Positions 29,796 to 39,152 are shown, numbered from the stretch's first letter. The stretch is 64,000 nt of DNA from Bradyrhizobiaceae bacterium PARB1 (GCA_002256345.1 NKIY01000013.1:98937-162936), one strand, 5' to 3'. Made by a program: numbers and translations. The notes: generated from the sequence alone by a model not told the origin.

Positions 29796-30767
29796 ATGCC
29801 CACTATGATTGTCGGACTCGATCTTGCAAAGCACGTTTTTCAAGTCCATGCGGTCGACGCGACCGGCAAGGTCACGATCCGCAAAAAGCTCCGCCGCTCG
29901 GAAGTGCTTGAATTCTTCAAAGGGCTGCCGCCCAGCCTGGTCGGTATGGAGGCCTGTGGCACCGCCCATCATTGGGGTCGCGAGCTGACGGCACTCGGGC
30001 ACGACGTGCGGCTGATGCCGGCGGGATATGTCAAACCCTACGTTAAACGCGGCAAGAATGACGCCGTCGATGCGGAGGCGATCTGTGAAGCGGTAACCCG
30101 GCCCACGATGCGATTTGTCGAGATCAAGAGCGCTGAGCAGCAATCGGGCTTAATGCTGCACCGGACACGCGAGCTGCTGGTCCGTCAGCGTACAGCGCTG
30201 ATCAACTCGTTGCGTGGCCAGCTCGCCGAGTTCGGACTGATCGCGCCCAAGGGGGTCTGGAGCATCCCTGAGCTGCATGCGCTTGCCCAAGGCGCGACTC
30301 CAGCCGTCCTCCCCGATACGGTCCGCAGTTGCGTCGAGCTGATCATGGGCCAGATCGACGATCTGCAGACACGAGTTCAGACGATCGAGAAAGCCATTCG
30401 AGTAGCGCACCGGGCCAGCGAGGTCAGCCTGAGACTGCAGACGATACCTGGAATCGGTGTGATTACGGCATCCGCTATCACCGCCACCATCGGCGACATC
30501 AAGGTCTTCAGATCGGGACGGCATTTGGCGGCCTGGATCGGCTTGGTACCCCGACAGTCCGGATCCGGTGGCAAAGTCCACATGGGAAAAATCTCGAAGA
30601 AAGGCGATGCGTATCTGCGCAAGCTCCTCGTGCTCGGCGCCACCGCCGTGATCCGCTATTGCCGTAACAAGCCTCAGTTCGCAGCCTGGATCAATGCGCT
30701 TCTTCAGAGGCGTCCGGCGCGCGTGGTCACGATCGCGGTGGCCAACAAGATGGCGAGGATCGCGTGA
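29796..30767 (+). CDS. IS110-family transposase, ending early at TGA
   Basis: 323 residues. The N-terminal RuvC-like DEDD domain includes IVGLDLAKHVFQVHAVDATG, with a first Asp, and KRGKNDAVDAEAICEAVTRP, with later acidic residues. The C-terminal transposase_20 domain (LRLQTIPGIGVITASAITAT) has the conserved GKVHMGKISKKGDAYLRKLL with its Ser-Lys-Lys-Gly stretch. Relatives continue after MARIA with Trp-Ala; here the Trp codon is TGA (30765-30767). Reading on gives AVMSRGETFRQEASAIA and a TAA at 30819-30821. This looks like a single nonsense change (TGG to TGA), removing 18 residues. DEDD recombinases of this family act through Asp/Glu and the C-terminal Ser. Confidence 0.9.
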   Translation: MPTMIVGLDLAKHVFQVHAVDATGKVTIRKKLRRSEVLEFFKGLPPSLVGMEACGTAHHWGRELTALGHDVRLMPAGYVKPYVKRGKNDAVDAEAICEAVTRPTMRFVEIKSAEQQSGLMLHRTRELLVRQRTALINSLRGQLAEFGLIAPKGVWSIPELHALAQGATPAVLPDTVRSCVELIMGQIDDLQTRVQTIEKAIRVAHRASEVSLRLQTIPGIGVITASAITATIGDIKVFRSGRHLAAWIGLVPRQSGSGGKVHMGKISKKGDAYLRKLLVLGATAVIRYCRNKPQFAAWINALLQRRPARVVTIAVANKMARIA

Positions 30768-31089
30768 GCGGTGATGAGCCGTGGCGAGACGTTCCGCCAG
30801 GAAGCCTCTGCCATCGCCTAAGCGAAAGCAACCGGAAGGGAAAGAAAGTCAGCTGCCGAGGTGGACTAACGAATTGGTGAGAGCGACGACGACGTAATGG
30901 CAATCGGTCGAGACCGAGGATTGGAAAAGCCCGTACCTGTGCATGCGCATCAAGCGCGACATAGTGGCTGGGATCTAATCTGCGGACTACCATTAAGGCC
31001 CGCGGACATGGGATCCGCTTCAATGAGGCCGGACCGATGACCGCACCCCGACCAAAAAATTGTCAGGACGTCGAAAAAGTTCTTGCCAT

Positions 31090-31104
31090 GCGGACGCCAT
31101 CCAC
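31090..31104 (+). repeat. Right sub-terminal inverted repeat of the IS1111-type element
   Basis: GCGGACGCCATCCAC, the exact reverse complement of the copy at 29719-29733. Confidence 0.72.
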
Positions 31105-31633
31105 CGATGCACAGGTGTGCCAAATTTTAAGTGGATCTTTTTGTGGTACTTGTTCTGGCCCTGTATGGTACTCTTGTGTATACGCCTTAAGGGCGTGTTC
31201 TTGAAAGTTGCCCGTCTTGACGGCACAGGCAATTCGCATGTTGCGAAACAGACGTGCGGTGTTGCTTTATCGTGACGGGCGGGGAGACGACTACGGGAAG
31301 GATGCGGCTACTTGCGCTAATGCTAAGTAATATCAGAGCACCTGACATCCTGCCAACAAGCCCTGACTTCGCACATGCGAGATCTGAACGAGTGGCCGAT
31401 CGGTTAATCACCGCCTAGGGAGCTTTGTGGCGGCGGTACATCCCGTACGCCAAACCGGCGGCATGCGACGCCAGCTATTCGGCTGTCGCCCTTCCGTACC
31501 GCATAATCAAGGTTGAGCCTGAACGGACGCTGCCATATCGCTTATCCCAAGTGCCAGTGCAACAGACTGCTTCTGATGTGGTATGGACGATGGGCTGCGC
31601 AGAATCAGCGGAAGCTGCACTGCTGGGGACCGC
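31105..31633. other. Gene-free stretch upstream of the DUF262 operon
   Basis: About 530 bases with no convincing gene. A short perfect palindromic stem (ACGCC-TTAAG-GGCGT) lies at 31182-31196. The stretch must hold the promoter of the DUF262-HEPN-methyltransferase-Vsr operon, but I could not pick convincing boxes. Many short frames are present and none has coding character. Confidence 0.45.
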
Positions 31634-32713
31634 ATGAGATCATCGAAGCAAAAGTCGGAACCGGATATTTCCAAGGAGCAGGTCGCCGCGGCTGAGGCCG
31701 AAATTTTGGAACAGTCCAAAAGAATCGACTTCTATTTAACCGAGTATTCCATCGAGATACTTGCTCAAAAGATGCGCGACGGGGAGTACGTGGTCCCGAA
31801 TTACCAGCGTGAATACACGTGGGAGGCAGACCGAAAGTCTCGTTTCATTGAGTCGGTGTTGATGGGACTACCGATCCCGTTTCTATTCTTTTGGGAAATG
31901 CCAGATGGGAGGCTTGAAGTCGTGGACGGGTCGCAACGGCTCCGTACACTGGCCGAATTCGTTCTTGAAGGATTGAGGCTTGGGGATCTGGAATCATTGC
32001 CAGCTGTTTCTCAATTCAAATTCGAAGATCTTCCCGAGTCACGTCAGCGTAAAATCAAGAACCGATCGATCCGAGGCATCGTTCTCAACGAGCTGGCCGA
32101 TGAGCAAGCCAGGTTCGACATGTTCGAGCGAATCAACACCGGAAGTAAAGTCGCGAATAAAGCAGAGGTTCGAAGGGGCGCTCTCGCAGGCCCGTTCATG
32201 AAGCTCGTCATTGAACTTGCGAGCTTGCAGGAGTTCGCCGCACTCGCTCCAATGTCGGCCAAGTTGAAGGCTGAGCGCGAGAACGAGGAGCTCGTCGTGC
32301 GTTTCTTCGCCTACGGCGATGGTCTCGAAGGTTACAAGGACCGGCCATCCGAATTCCTCTTCAAGTATGCCAAGAAGATGAATGCTGCCTTCGCGGCCGA
32401 CGACGGTCTTGCGGATATCTATAGGCAGCGATTTATCGAGATGCTGAAATTCGTGAAAGCTACTTTTCCGTTTGGCTTTCGACGCATCGAAAAAGGAACT
32501 GCTACGCCGCGCGCCCGTTTCGAGGCCATCGCGCTTGGAAGTCACCTTGCCATCAACGCGGCCCCTAATCTCCGAACGAATCCACCGGACACCAGCGGGT
32601 GGCTCGGCGAGAAGGAATTTTCCGACATTACTGGTGGCGACGGCGCCAACGCCAAAGGTCGGCTGGAGCGACGAATGACTTTCGTGCGCGACCGATTGCT
32701 TGGAGTCGAGTGA
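31634..32713 (+). CDS. DUF262 protein (ParB/GmrS-like N-terminal domain), first gene of a defence operon
   Basis: About 359 residues. The DUF262 domain shows the paired motifs VPNYQREYTWEADRKSRFIE (near residue 60) and RLEVVDGSQRLRTLAEFVLE (near residue 97). The DGSQR loop is shared with ParB-like NTPase/nuclease domains and the GmrSD restriction enzyme. Later NRSIRGIVLNELADEQARF and MFERINTGSKVANKAEVRRG complete the domain. GmrSD-type proteins go on into an HNH (DUF1524) nuclease, but none is visible here and the protein is short, so cutting must come from a partner or not occur. The stop overlaps the HEPN gene start by one base (TGATG). A role as NTP-driven sensor is inferred. Confidence 0.9.
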   Translation: MRSSKQKSEPDISKEQVAAAEAEILEQSKRIDFYLTEYSIEILAQKMRDGEYVVPNYQREYTWEADRKSRFIESVLMGLPIPFLFFWEMPDGRLEVVDGSQRLRTLAEFVLEGLRLGDLESLPAVSQFKFEDLPESRQRKIKNRSIRGIVLNELADEQARFDMFERINTGSKVANKAEVRRGALAGPFMKLVIELASLQEFAALAPMSAKLKAERENEELVVRFFAYGDGLEGYKDRPSEFLFKYAKKMNAAFAADDGLADIYRQRFIEMLKFVKATFPFGFRRIEKGTATPRARFEAIALGSHLAINAAPNLRTNPPDTSGWLGEKEFSDITGGDGANAKGRLERRMTFVRDRLLGVE

Positions 32714-33459
32714 TGGAAGAGCTTGGCGCCGCTTTCACGGAACGACATAGGGAAATCGAGGCCTATCTCGAACTCTTGGAGAATATAGAAAAAGAAGCTC
32801 AGTCTGGGCCCCCTCGTTTAGGGGAGGCTGGCGCCCTGATCACCACTCAACAACAACGAATTCTCTACTCTGGCGTATTTCTGCAGTTGTACAATCTCGT
32901 CGAAGCTACGATCGTGAAATGTCTAGATGGCGTTACCGATGCTGCTCTGAAGCAAGGCTCTTGGAAACCTGGGGACCTGACTATCGAACTTCGAAAAGAA
33001 TGGGTCCGTGTCCTAGCTCGAACGCACGTAGATCTGAACTATGAGCATCGCTTAGAGAGCGCCCTCATTCTTTGCGACCACCTCGTAAGCGCACTGCCGG
33101 TCCCAGGCTTCGAAGTCGAAAAAGGCGGTGGGGGCAATTGGGACGATCAGGCAATCGAGCAGATAGCCAAGCGATTAGGATTCGCTCTGCAGGTGCGACC
33201 CGAGGTCTACAGCGCAGTTAAGCGCAAGTTTCGTGACGATCTCGGTTGCCTTCAGTTAGTCAAGAAATTCCGAAATCAGTTGGCCCATGGAAGCATCTCA
33301 TTCGCCGAGTGCGGCGAGAATGTCACTGTCAGCGAATTGCGAGACATGACCAATCGAACGGTAGCCTACCTGAGCGACGTAGTGCAGACTTTTCGGGCCT
33401 TCATCGCCGACCATGGCTATGTCATCGAAGCCCGACGGCCGCAGGCAGTCACCGCATGA
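32713..33459 (+). CDS. MAE_28990/MAE_18760-type HEPN nuclease
   Basis: About 248 residues, largely alpha-helical. The key HEPN motif Arg-x4-His is present as FRNQLAHGS (Arg187, His192), preceded by VKRKFRDDLGCLQLVKKF. HEPN proteins of this group are predicted metal-independent RNases that sit in restriction and abortive-infection loci. An N-terminal helical region (MEELGAAFTERHREIEAYLE) and an internal stretch ILYSGVFLQLYNLVEATIVK are family-typical. It is coupled on both sides: its ATG overlaps the DUF262 stop and its stop overlaps the methyltransferase start (ATGA). It is most simply the toxic effector of the operon. The frame open upstream to 32599 lies inside DUF262. Confidence 0.86.
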   Translation: MEELGAAFTERHREIEAYLELLENIEKEAQSGPPRLGEAGALITTQQQRILYSGVFLQLYNLVEATIVKCLDGVTDAALKQGSWKPGDLTIELRKEWVRVLARTHVDLNYEHRLESALILCDHLVSALPVPGFEVEKGGGGNWDDQAIEQIAKRLGFALQVRPEVYSAVKRKFRDDLGCLQLVKKFRNQLAHGSISFAECGENVTVSELRDMTNRTVAYLSDVVQTFRAFIADHGYVIEARRPQAVTA

Positions 33460-34523
33460 CGAACAAATCGAAGTCTCCCTCGGTGTCATCGATCACGGCC
33501 GTTGACCTGTTCTGCGGCGCCGGTGGCCTTACGCACGGCCTCATGAAGGGTGGAATCAAGGTCGTCGCGGGCATTGATGTCGATAAGTCGTGCCGCTACC
33601 CCTACGAAAAAAACAATATGGCACGCTTTCTAGAGCGAGACATCAAGTCGTTACCCGGGACCGAAATTATCGAGCTGTTCGCGGGAGCTACGACCACCCT
33701 CTTGGCAGGATGTGCTCCTTGCCAACCTTTTTCGACGTATAGCCGCAGCGGCCGGAAGCACGGCGACGACTCTCAGTGGGCCCTCGTTGCCTCTTTCGGT
33801 CGCTTGATACGCGAGGTTCGGCCAGACCTTGTCACCATGGAGAATGTGCCATCCTTGGAAGCTCACCCGGTTTTCCAGCAGTTTCTTCGTAATCTGAAGG
33901 GCTACCAAGTCTCCTACGCGACCGTCGAATGCTCTAAAATTGGGATACCGCAAACACGAAAGCGGTTTGTCCTCGTTGCATCGAAACTCGACGGTCCCGA
34001 GCTGTCCATTCCAGTGAACGATCGACGCAAGACAGTCACCGTCCGGAAGGCCATTTCAAGCCTTCCGGCATTGGCTGCTGGCGAAGCAGATAGCCGCGAC
34101 CCACTGCATGTTGCCTGCCGGCTCAGCAACTTGAATTTGAAGCGCATTAGAGCATCGAAACCGGGCGGTACTTGGCGCGATTGGCAGCCTTCACTGCGAG
34201 CTGCGTGTCACCGCAAATCTTCTGGTGAGACTTATCCGAGCGTGTATGGCCGCATGGAGTGGGACGAACCGGCGCCGACGATGACGACGCAGTGCTTTGG
34301 ATATGGGAATGGCAGATTTGGACACCCGGAACAGGATCGCGCCATCACGCTGCGCGAGGCAGCGATGTTGCAGACTTTTCCGCGCGAGTACGTTTTTGCC
34401 CCCCCTGGACGAAAAGTCTCCTTTAGTCACATGGGCCGATTGATAGGCAACGCGGTCCCCGTCCGTCTTGGAGAACTCATCGCTAGGGCCTTCGTAGAAC
34501 ACGTCGGTGGCGTTGGGCTATAG
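33456..34523 (+). CDS. dcm: DNA (cytosine-5)-methyltransferase
   Basis: 355 residues. All the main m5C motifs are in order: motif I DLFCGAGGLTHGLMKGG, motif IV GCAPCQPFSTYSRSG with the catalytic Cys, motif VI TMENVPS, motif VIII QTRKRFVLVAS, and C-terminal motifs IX/X RAITLREAAMLQTFPREYVF and GNAVPVRLGEL. The target-recognition region lies between (about residues 190-280), so the site cannot be read from sequence alone. The ATG overlaps the HEPN stop. Paired with Vsr, it marks self DNA and raises C-to-T mismatch risk. No cognate restriction enzyme of a standard type is adjacent, which makes DUF262-HEPN the candidate partner. Confidence 0.95.
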   Translation: MTNKSKSPSVSSITAVDLFCGAGGLTHGLMKGGIKVVAGIDVDKSCRYPYEKNNMARFLERDIKSLPGTEIIELFAGATTTLLAGCAPCQPFSTYSRSGRKHGDDSQWALVASFGRLIREVRPDLVTMENVPSLEAHPVFQQFLRNLKGYQVSYATVECSKIGIPQTRKRFVLVASKLDGPELSIPVNDRRKTVTVRKAISSLPALAAGEADSRDPLHVACRLSNLNLKRIRASKPGGTWRDWQPSLRAACHRKSSGETYPSVYGRMEWDEPAPTMTTQCFGYGNGRFGHPEQDRAITLREAAMLQTFPREYVFAPPGRKVSFSHMGRLIGNAVPVRLGELIARAFVEHVGGVGL

Positions 34524-35031
34524 AGTGGCGAGCCGACAGCCTGTCCGAGAAGCAATCGCTCCGGCCCGTTCGGAGCTCATGTCTCGAGTCCGTGGCAAGA
34601 ACACGAAGCCTGAAATAGTTGTCAGGCAGACTGCGCACCGGCTCGGTTTCAGATTCCGATTGCATCGCCGAGATCTGCCTGGTTCACCAGATCTCGTCTT
34701 CCCAAGCCGAAAGAAGGTGATCTTCGTTCACGGGTGCTTTTGGCACCGGCACTCGGGATGTTCGAAAGCTTCCACTCCTAAGACACGAACCGATTTTTGG
34801 ATCACAAAATTCGAAGCAAACGTTCGGAGAGATTCGCGCTCGATTGAGGCACTCGAAGCCCTTGGTTGGAAAGTTTGCGTCATTTGGGAATGCGAAACCT
34901 CAGACTATCACTTGCTTGAGTTCAAGTTGAAGGCGTTTCTTGGCAAAAGTTCATCTTGCAGAACTTCGAGCAATCAAAAAACTCTCGGACATCGAAATAA
35001 AACTCTCGGACATCGAAATAGAGGCTTGTAA
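34507..35031 (+). CDS. vsr: Very short patch repair endonuclease (Vsr)
   Basis: Up to 174 residues from the GTG at 34507; another GTG at 34525 directly follows the methyltransferase stop. The Vsr core reads ELMSRVRGKNTKPEIVVRQT, RFRLHRRDLPGSPDLVFPSR with the catalytic Asp, KKVIFVHGCFWHRHSGC with zinc/His residues, and LGWKVCVIWECET. It nicks 5' of T in T:G mismatches arising from 5-methylcytosine deamination and starts repair. The C-terminus carries a 7-residue tandem duplication (KTLGHRN twice) outside the core. It overlaps dcm and ends 26 bp before the convergent type IIG gene. Confidence 0.9.
   Translation: MALGYRVASRQPVREAIAPARSELMSRVRGKNTKPEIVVRQTAHRLGFRFRLHRRDLPGSPDLVFPSRKKVIFVHGCFWHRHSGCSKASTPKTRTDFWITKFEANVRRDSRSIEALEALGWKVCVIWECETSDYHLLEFKLKAFLGKSSSCRTSSNQKTLGHRNKTLGHRNRGL
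34978..35019 (+). repeat. Two tandem copies of a 21-bp unit at the 3' end of vsr
   Basis: The unit at 34978-34998 is repeated exactly at 34999-35019. It begins AAAACTCTCGG and ends ATCGAAAT. Being 21 bp, it keeps frame and duplicates KTLGHRN. Confidence 0.8.
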
Positions 35032-35057
35032 ACGCAACCTTTGCTCAATCCCGTCGA

Positions 35058-38000
35058 TCATGTCACCACACTCGCATCCGGCTTCCCAGCTGTCAGAGCA
35101 TTGATCCAGGCGAGGCAAAGGTCACGACTGCGATAGCTGCCCCACTGCTCGGTTTCTTCCTTTTCGACAATCGGAAAGGTTGAGTAAATGTACGCAATGT
35201 CTTCACGACTTCGCGTCGGATGGGCAGGATCGAATACGCCGTAGAGTATAAAGTACAGCGCATCAAGTTTGGCGCGCAGTGTCAGGCGGCGTTCTTCGTC
35301 CCAGCCAAACGGAGATTTCACTTTGCCAGCAGTATCGACATAGCCGAGATCGCGTGCAAACGGAGCCAAATCGTCAGCCGTGTAACTCAGTTCCAGAACC
35401 GACTCGCGGACAATCTCGGCGGCCGATTTGGCGCCGAACGTTCGGTCGTAAGCAGGTAACGGAACCACGGGAAGCTGCTCCAGAAGATACCACGCCAGGT
35501 GATTGCCGTGAACCTTCTGCCGCGCCAGATAGTCGAGAACAACGCAGTTGAGATTCGCGAGCATTAACGGAGCGAGCTCAACATATGCGGGGGCGACACT
35601 CCCTTTGGCGGGAAATAATACAGGCAATGTGTGGCCTGCACCAAAGCGAGGGATGATGGTGCTGATCGTGGTGCGAGCGTTCGTCACAGAGGTAACGTCC
35701 TTGAGTGACAGACACCAGTCGGTTGGCGCATCCCACCCTGTTTCCGATGATCGGACCCAATAGCGCGGAGTGGGTTGCCGTGCTGGGTCGCGGTGATCCT
35801 CAACGCTCAGGTCTGCTCCCTGCCCAGATCGAAAAATGTTCGCTTCAGCTAAGACAATATCTGACGCCCGATGGTCGAACGCTTGCACCATCTTGCCTTC
35901 GTAGAGTGGCACCCACTCTCCTGTCGCCGATTGAAAACGATTGCCGCCAACAAGCCACGCGCCTTCGTCGCCTTCGAGTTCGCCTCGCGTCCGAAACCGT
36001 CCGCTATCGTTAGCCATATCTAGCATCCGGACATAACGAACCGGCCAAACGGCATCAGTGGCCTCACGATTCGCCAAGACGGGTACCCGTGCATAAATTT
36101 GCGAAGTGATCTCCTTATCGCGCCGCGAGCGGAATATTGGGGCCGTTCCGCTGTTCGGATTGATCCTACCAATCTCCTCGGCGGTGACTGGAAATACGCG
36201 ATCATCATTATTAATTTCGGCCAAGTCTCGGATGAAAAATCCAAAGGAAGCGCTCTCGAAGCGCTTGTTTGCACCCCCAGCAACATATGCGCAGAACTTG
36301 AAGCGGTAGTAGACGTCAGGGAAGAATAGGCTGCCGTCATAACGACGGTTGAAAAAATCAATGATGCAATGCAACTGCTTATCGTTCGTTACTTTACGAA
36401 AAAAGGCGGACGAGCTCTGATCTGATGCGAGACCTGATGGGATTAACAGCCCAACCATTCCGCCTGACTTTACCAGTGCATGGGCGCGCTCGACGAAAAG
36501 CGAATTGAGATTGGTGTCGCCTCCGGACAGCAACGGGTAGTGGCCCGATTTTCTTGCCATCCGCGCGGTATCAGACGCACGCGCATCAGCATGAGTGAAA
36601 TCGTCCCACAGTGGGTCGCAATCTGTTTTGAGCCTTGCAATCAGCTTTTGTCGATCCGACGCTCGCGGAGCTAATGCGATTTCGGGCCGGCGTGCCGCGA
36701 ACCATTCCACTTGTTGTAGCTTGATCCGATCCCACGGTGGATTACCGACGACGGCGTCAAATCCGCCATCGCGTTCCTTGTCTGACCAGTTGCTCCAAAC
36801 GCCGGGAAAGCTGATCTGCCAATTCAGGAACCGTTCCTCGGCAATCAAGGCACGAGCGCGGTTCCAGATTGTAGTGAATGCCGTAACTTCCTCAGGTTTT
36901 GCGAGGCCTGGCTCAGGAGCCTTACGGCCGCGTGCTATGGGGATTGGATCGCCGAATCGCCCGTCGAGCCACAGGCGGACAAGCGCTTTGTCTTCTTTGG
37001 ACTTCAGGCCGAGCCAATCCAGGGCGTGAATGAAGTTGACGAATCCGTCGAGTTCACCGGTCATCAACTCGACGTCGGCATACATGGCTGCCGACCGATG
37101 CGCCTCGGCGATCTCAACGTCGGTCAGCGCTTCGATAGTTTTCATTGCTTCCGCTGAACGCTGCGCGTTTCTGAGCGCCTCGTTATAAAAAAGCTCGCCT
37201 CCAGAGGCGGCTTTGTCGATGGCGTCGCGGACCCACAGGCCAAACAAGCTGTCGCCCGCATGGAGATGATGATCGATGAATGAAAGCGGAGCACCGACTG
37301 TAAAGGTGTGCAGCCATAGAGCGACCTTGGCGAGTTCGACTGCCATCGGGTTCTTGTCTACACCGTAGACACAGCGTTTGAGCACCATGCGCCGGACGAT
37401 ATGGCGGTCATCGAGTTGTTGCTCGTCGATTGTCCATTTCGCCGCTCGCGCGTTTTTCAGAATGGTGGTCCGAATATCCTCGATCTTATCCGCGAGAGGT
37501 GAGACGTAATGTATGTCAACGCCGAGCGCGGCGGCTTCGGCCATTGCATCAAGCACCTGATCGGCCAACATATCGACCAGAGTTACAAGGAAGTGCCCCG
37601 AGCCCATTGCTGGATCGCAGACACGAAGCGAGAGGACAGCATTAGCCGGATCGACGTCGCGTAATGTCCGCCGTCGATAATCCTCAGAATCCGCAGGATC
37701 GAGACCGCCTAGTGCTAACCGGAATGCGTCACGGCGTTCCGAGACTAGAGGCAGAAGCGTCTTATCGAGGATGAATCCAACTAATTCATCAGGCGTGTAG
37801 TAACTTCCTGTATTTTTCCGCGCGAACAGATTGGGGCGTACGACGAGAGAGCCTGCCGGGTCCCGAACCAATTCAAATTCTAGCAAGCGCTCGTAAATTG
37901 AGCCGAGTTGCTGAACCGAGAGGTCTCGGTAGTTGATATAGCGGCGCTCTCCCGAAGATCGTTCATAAGACAAAGCATCAAGAGCTGGTGCCATAACGCT

Positions 38001-39152
38001 ATCGGGAACACGCGCATTTGTAAGCAGTGGCGTACTTGCTGTGGCAAACAAGCCGCCATTGTAGGGCGGAATTCCAACGGAACTATCGCCTTTGTCAATA
38101 ATCCGAGACAGATCGGAAATATGAGACCAGACGCGCGCTGCCGAAGTGGAGAACGGATCGCCATTCGTGACACGCTGGCCAATCTCAGATCGCAAGGGAC
38201 GCAAAGCATAGTCGTCGTATCGTGTATCGCTAACTGGGAGAAGGTCACGGTCCTCTGCATAAAGCAAGAATAGCAAGCGATAGAGCAGTACCAACGCAGC
38301 GTCTCGGACCTCCCCCAAAGAAGCATCTGGAGTAGAATTGGCGATGGCGGTAGCCAAGCTAGGGAAGACGGATTCAAATACCAATTTCGATAGACTGGCG
38401 GCAACACGTTCTTCGTAAAATGCGGCTTCGGCACGCGCTCGATCGTGGAAGGAATGCTGATCGGACCCCTCACGCAGAAATGCCTCGCGCCCAAAGATAA
38501 CGGCGAAGACCCGAAGCCAATGATCGCGAACTTCGGCATCAGCGGAGAGATCGCCGTCCTCCAATCCCAGCACTCGACCGAGATCTATCTCGAGAAACTC
38601 TTCGGATATTGACCGCGCACCAGCCCAATACAACCGCCAACGTGTGCCATTTGTCAGAATGCCCCAGCGCAACGCACCAGCGGAAAGGTCGTCGATCCGA
38701 CGCAAGTAACGCAACATCTGGGTGGAAGGCGCAGTCGTTTCATCTCGGCCGGATGCACGATCAAGAGGACGTGACCAGCGCTTGCTCTCGACTACCGCTA
38801 GGCCGTGAGCGTAACGTCGCCATTGTTCGCCTTGAGTATTGGCGACCGCCTTTGCCGCAGCGTCGGCAAACAGCAAGCCGTCGGGAACATCGTCCCGGCC
38901 CGAAACGGTGAGATTCTGTTGACGGAGAGAGTCGGTCCAACCGAGTAGCCTCAAGACAGGCCAGATGAAATCGTCCTCTGTCTGGCTTTCGTTTGTCTTG
39001 TGGCTTTTTGGAAATGCAACCGCAATCTCATCGAGCCGAGCGCGCAATCCGGCAACGTCCACGGCACGATATGATGGCGTCGCACTAATCGCTTCGACAA
39101 GATAGTCGACGGTAAACAGCGAACCCGAAATAAAAACAGTCGAATCAGTCAA
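35058..39152 (-). CDS. Single-chain Eco57I-like restriction-modification enzyme (type IIG-like)
   Basis: 1364 residues. An N-terminal nuclease-like region has VPDGLLFADAAAK and GLAVVESKRWSRPLD, fitting PD-(D/E)xK spacing at about residues 85-130. A helical connector follows. The N6-adenine methyltransferase domain has motif I VCDPAMGSGHFLVTLV (about residue 513) and motif IV VVGNPPWDRIKLQQ (about residue 803). A C-terminal target-recognition-like region and a coiled stretch complete it. One protein thus can both cut and methylate. It converges on vsr with 26 bp between stops. It is about twice the size of minimal type II methylases and is comparable to BREX PglX-like enzymes, but no BREX partners are nearby. 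Confidence 0.93.
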   Translation of the reverse strand: MTDSTVFISGSLFTVDYLVEAISATPSYRAVDVAGLRARLDEIAVAFPKSHKTNESQTEDDFIWPVLRLLGWTDSLRQQNLTVSGRDDVPDGLLFADAAAKAVANTQGEQWRRYAHGLAVVESKRWSRPLDRASGRDETTAPSTQMLRYLRRIDDLSAGALRWGILTNGTRWRLYWAGARSISEEFLEIDLGRVLGLEDGDLSADAEVRDHWLRVFAVIFGREAFLREGSDQHSFHDRARAEAAFYEERVAASLSKLVFESVFPSLATAIANSTPDASLGEVRDAALVLLYRLLFLLYAEDRDLLPVSDTRYDDYALRPLRSEIGQRVTNGDPFSTSAARVWSHISDLSRIIDKGDSSVGIPPYNGGLFATASTPLLTNARVPDSVMAPALDALSYERSSGERRYINYRDLSVQQLGSIYERLLEFELVRDPAGSLVVRPNLFARKNTGSYYTPDELVGFILDKTLLPLVSERRDAFRLALGGLDPADSEDYRRRTLRDVDPANAVLSLRVCDPAMGSGHFLVTLVDMLADQVLDAMAEAAALGVDIHYVSPLADKIEDIRTTILKNARAAKWTIDEQQLDDRHIVRRMVLKRCVYGVDKNPMAVELAKVALWLHTFTVGAPLSFIDHHLHAGDSLFGLWVRDAIDKAASGGELFYNEALRNAQRSAEAMKTIEALTDVEIAEAHRSAAMYADVELMTGELDGFVNFIHALDWLGLKSKEDKALVRLWLDGRFGDPIPIARGRKAPEPGLAKPEEVTAFTTIWNRARALIAEERFLNWQISFPGVWSNWSDKERDGGFDAVVGNPPWDRIKLQQVEWFAARRPEIALAPRASDRQKLIARLKTDCDPLWDDFTHADARASDTARMARKSGHYPLLSGGDTNLNSLFVERAHALVKSGGMVGLLIPSGLASDQSSSAFFRKVTNDKQLHCIIDFFNRRYDGSLFFPDVYYRFKFCAYVAGGANKRFESASFGFFIRDLAEINNDDRVFPVTAEEIGRINPNSGTAPIFRSRRDKEITSQIYARVPVLANREATDAVWPVRYVRMLDMANDSGRFRTRGELEGDEGAWLVGGNRFQSATGEWVPLYEGKMVQAFDHRASDIVLAEANIFRSGQGADLSVEDHRDPARQPTPRYWVRSSETGWDAPTDWCLSLKDVTSVTNARTTISTIIPRFGAGHTLPVLFPAKGSVAPAYVELAPLMLANLNCVVLDYLARQKVHGNHLAWYLLEQLPVVPLPAYDRTFGAKSAAEIVRESVLELSYTADDLAPFARDLGYVDTAGKVKSPFGWDEERRLTLRAKLDALYFILYGVFDPAHPTRSREDIAYIYSTFPIVEKEETEQWGSYRSRDLCLAWINALTAGKPDASVVT

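Larger units (their letters stand above)
29719..31104 (+). mobile_element. IS1111-type (IS110 family) insertion sequence
   Basis: About 1.39 kb, the usual size. The boundaries are proposed from a perfect 15-bp inverted pair, GTGGATGGCGTCCGC at 29719-29733 and its complement at 31090-31104. These are characteristic of IS1111-subgroup sub-terminal repeats, so the true ends may lie a few bases outside. It contains one transposase gene, whose C-terminus is cut by a TGA codon. The left side abuts an older IS110 fragment. About 270 non-coding bases lie between the transposase end and the right repeat. Confidence 0.74.

Noticed and set aside
37880..38539. Minus-strand 219-codon frame inside the type IIG gene
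   Set aside because: Out-of-frame shadow of a clear methyltransferase gene with no signal or domain of its own.
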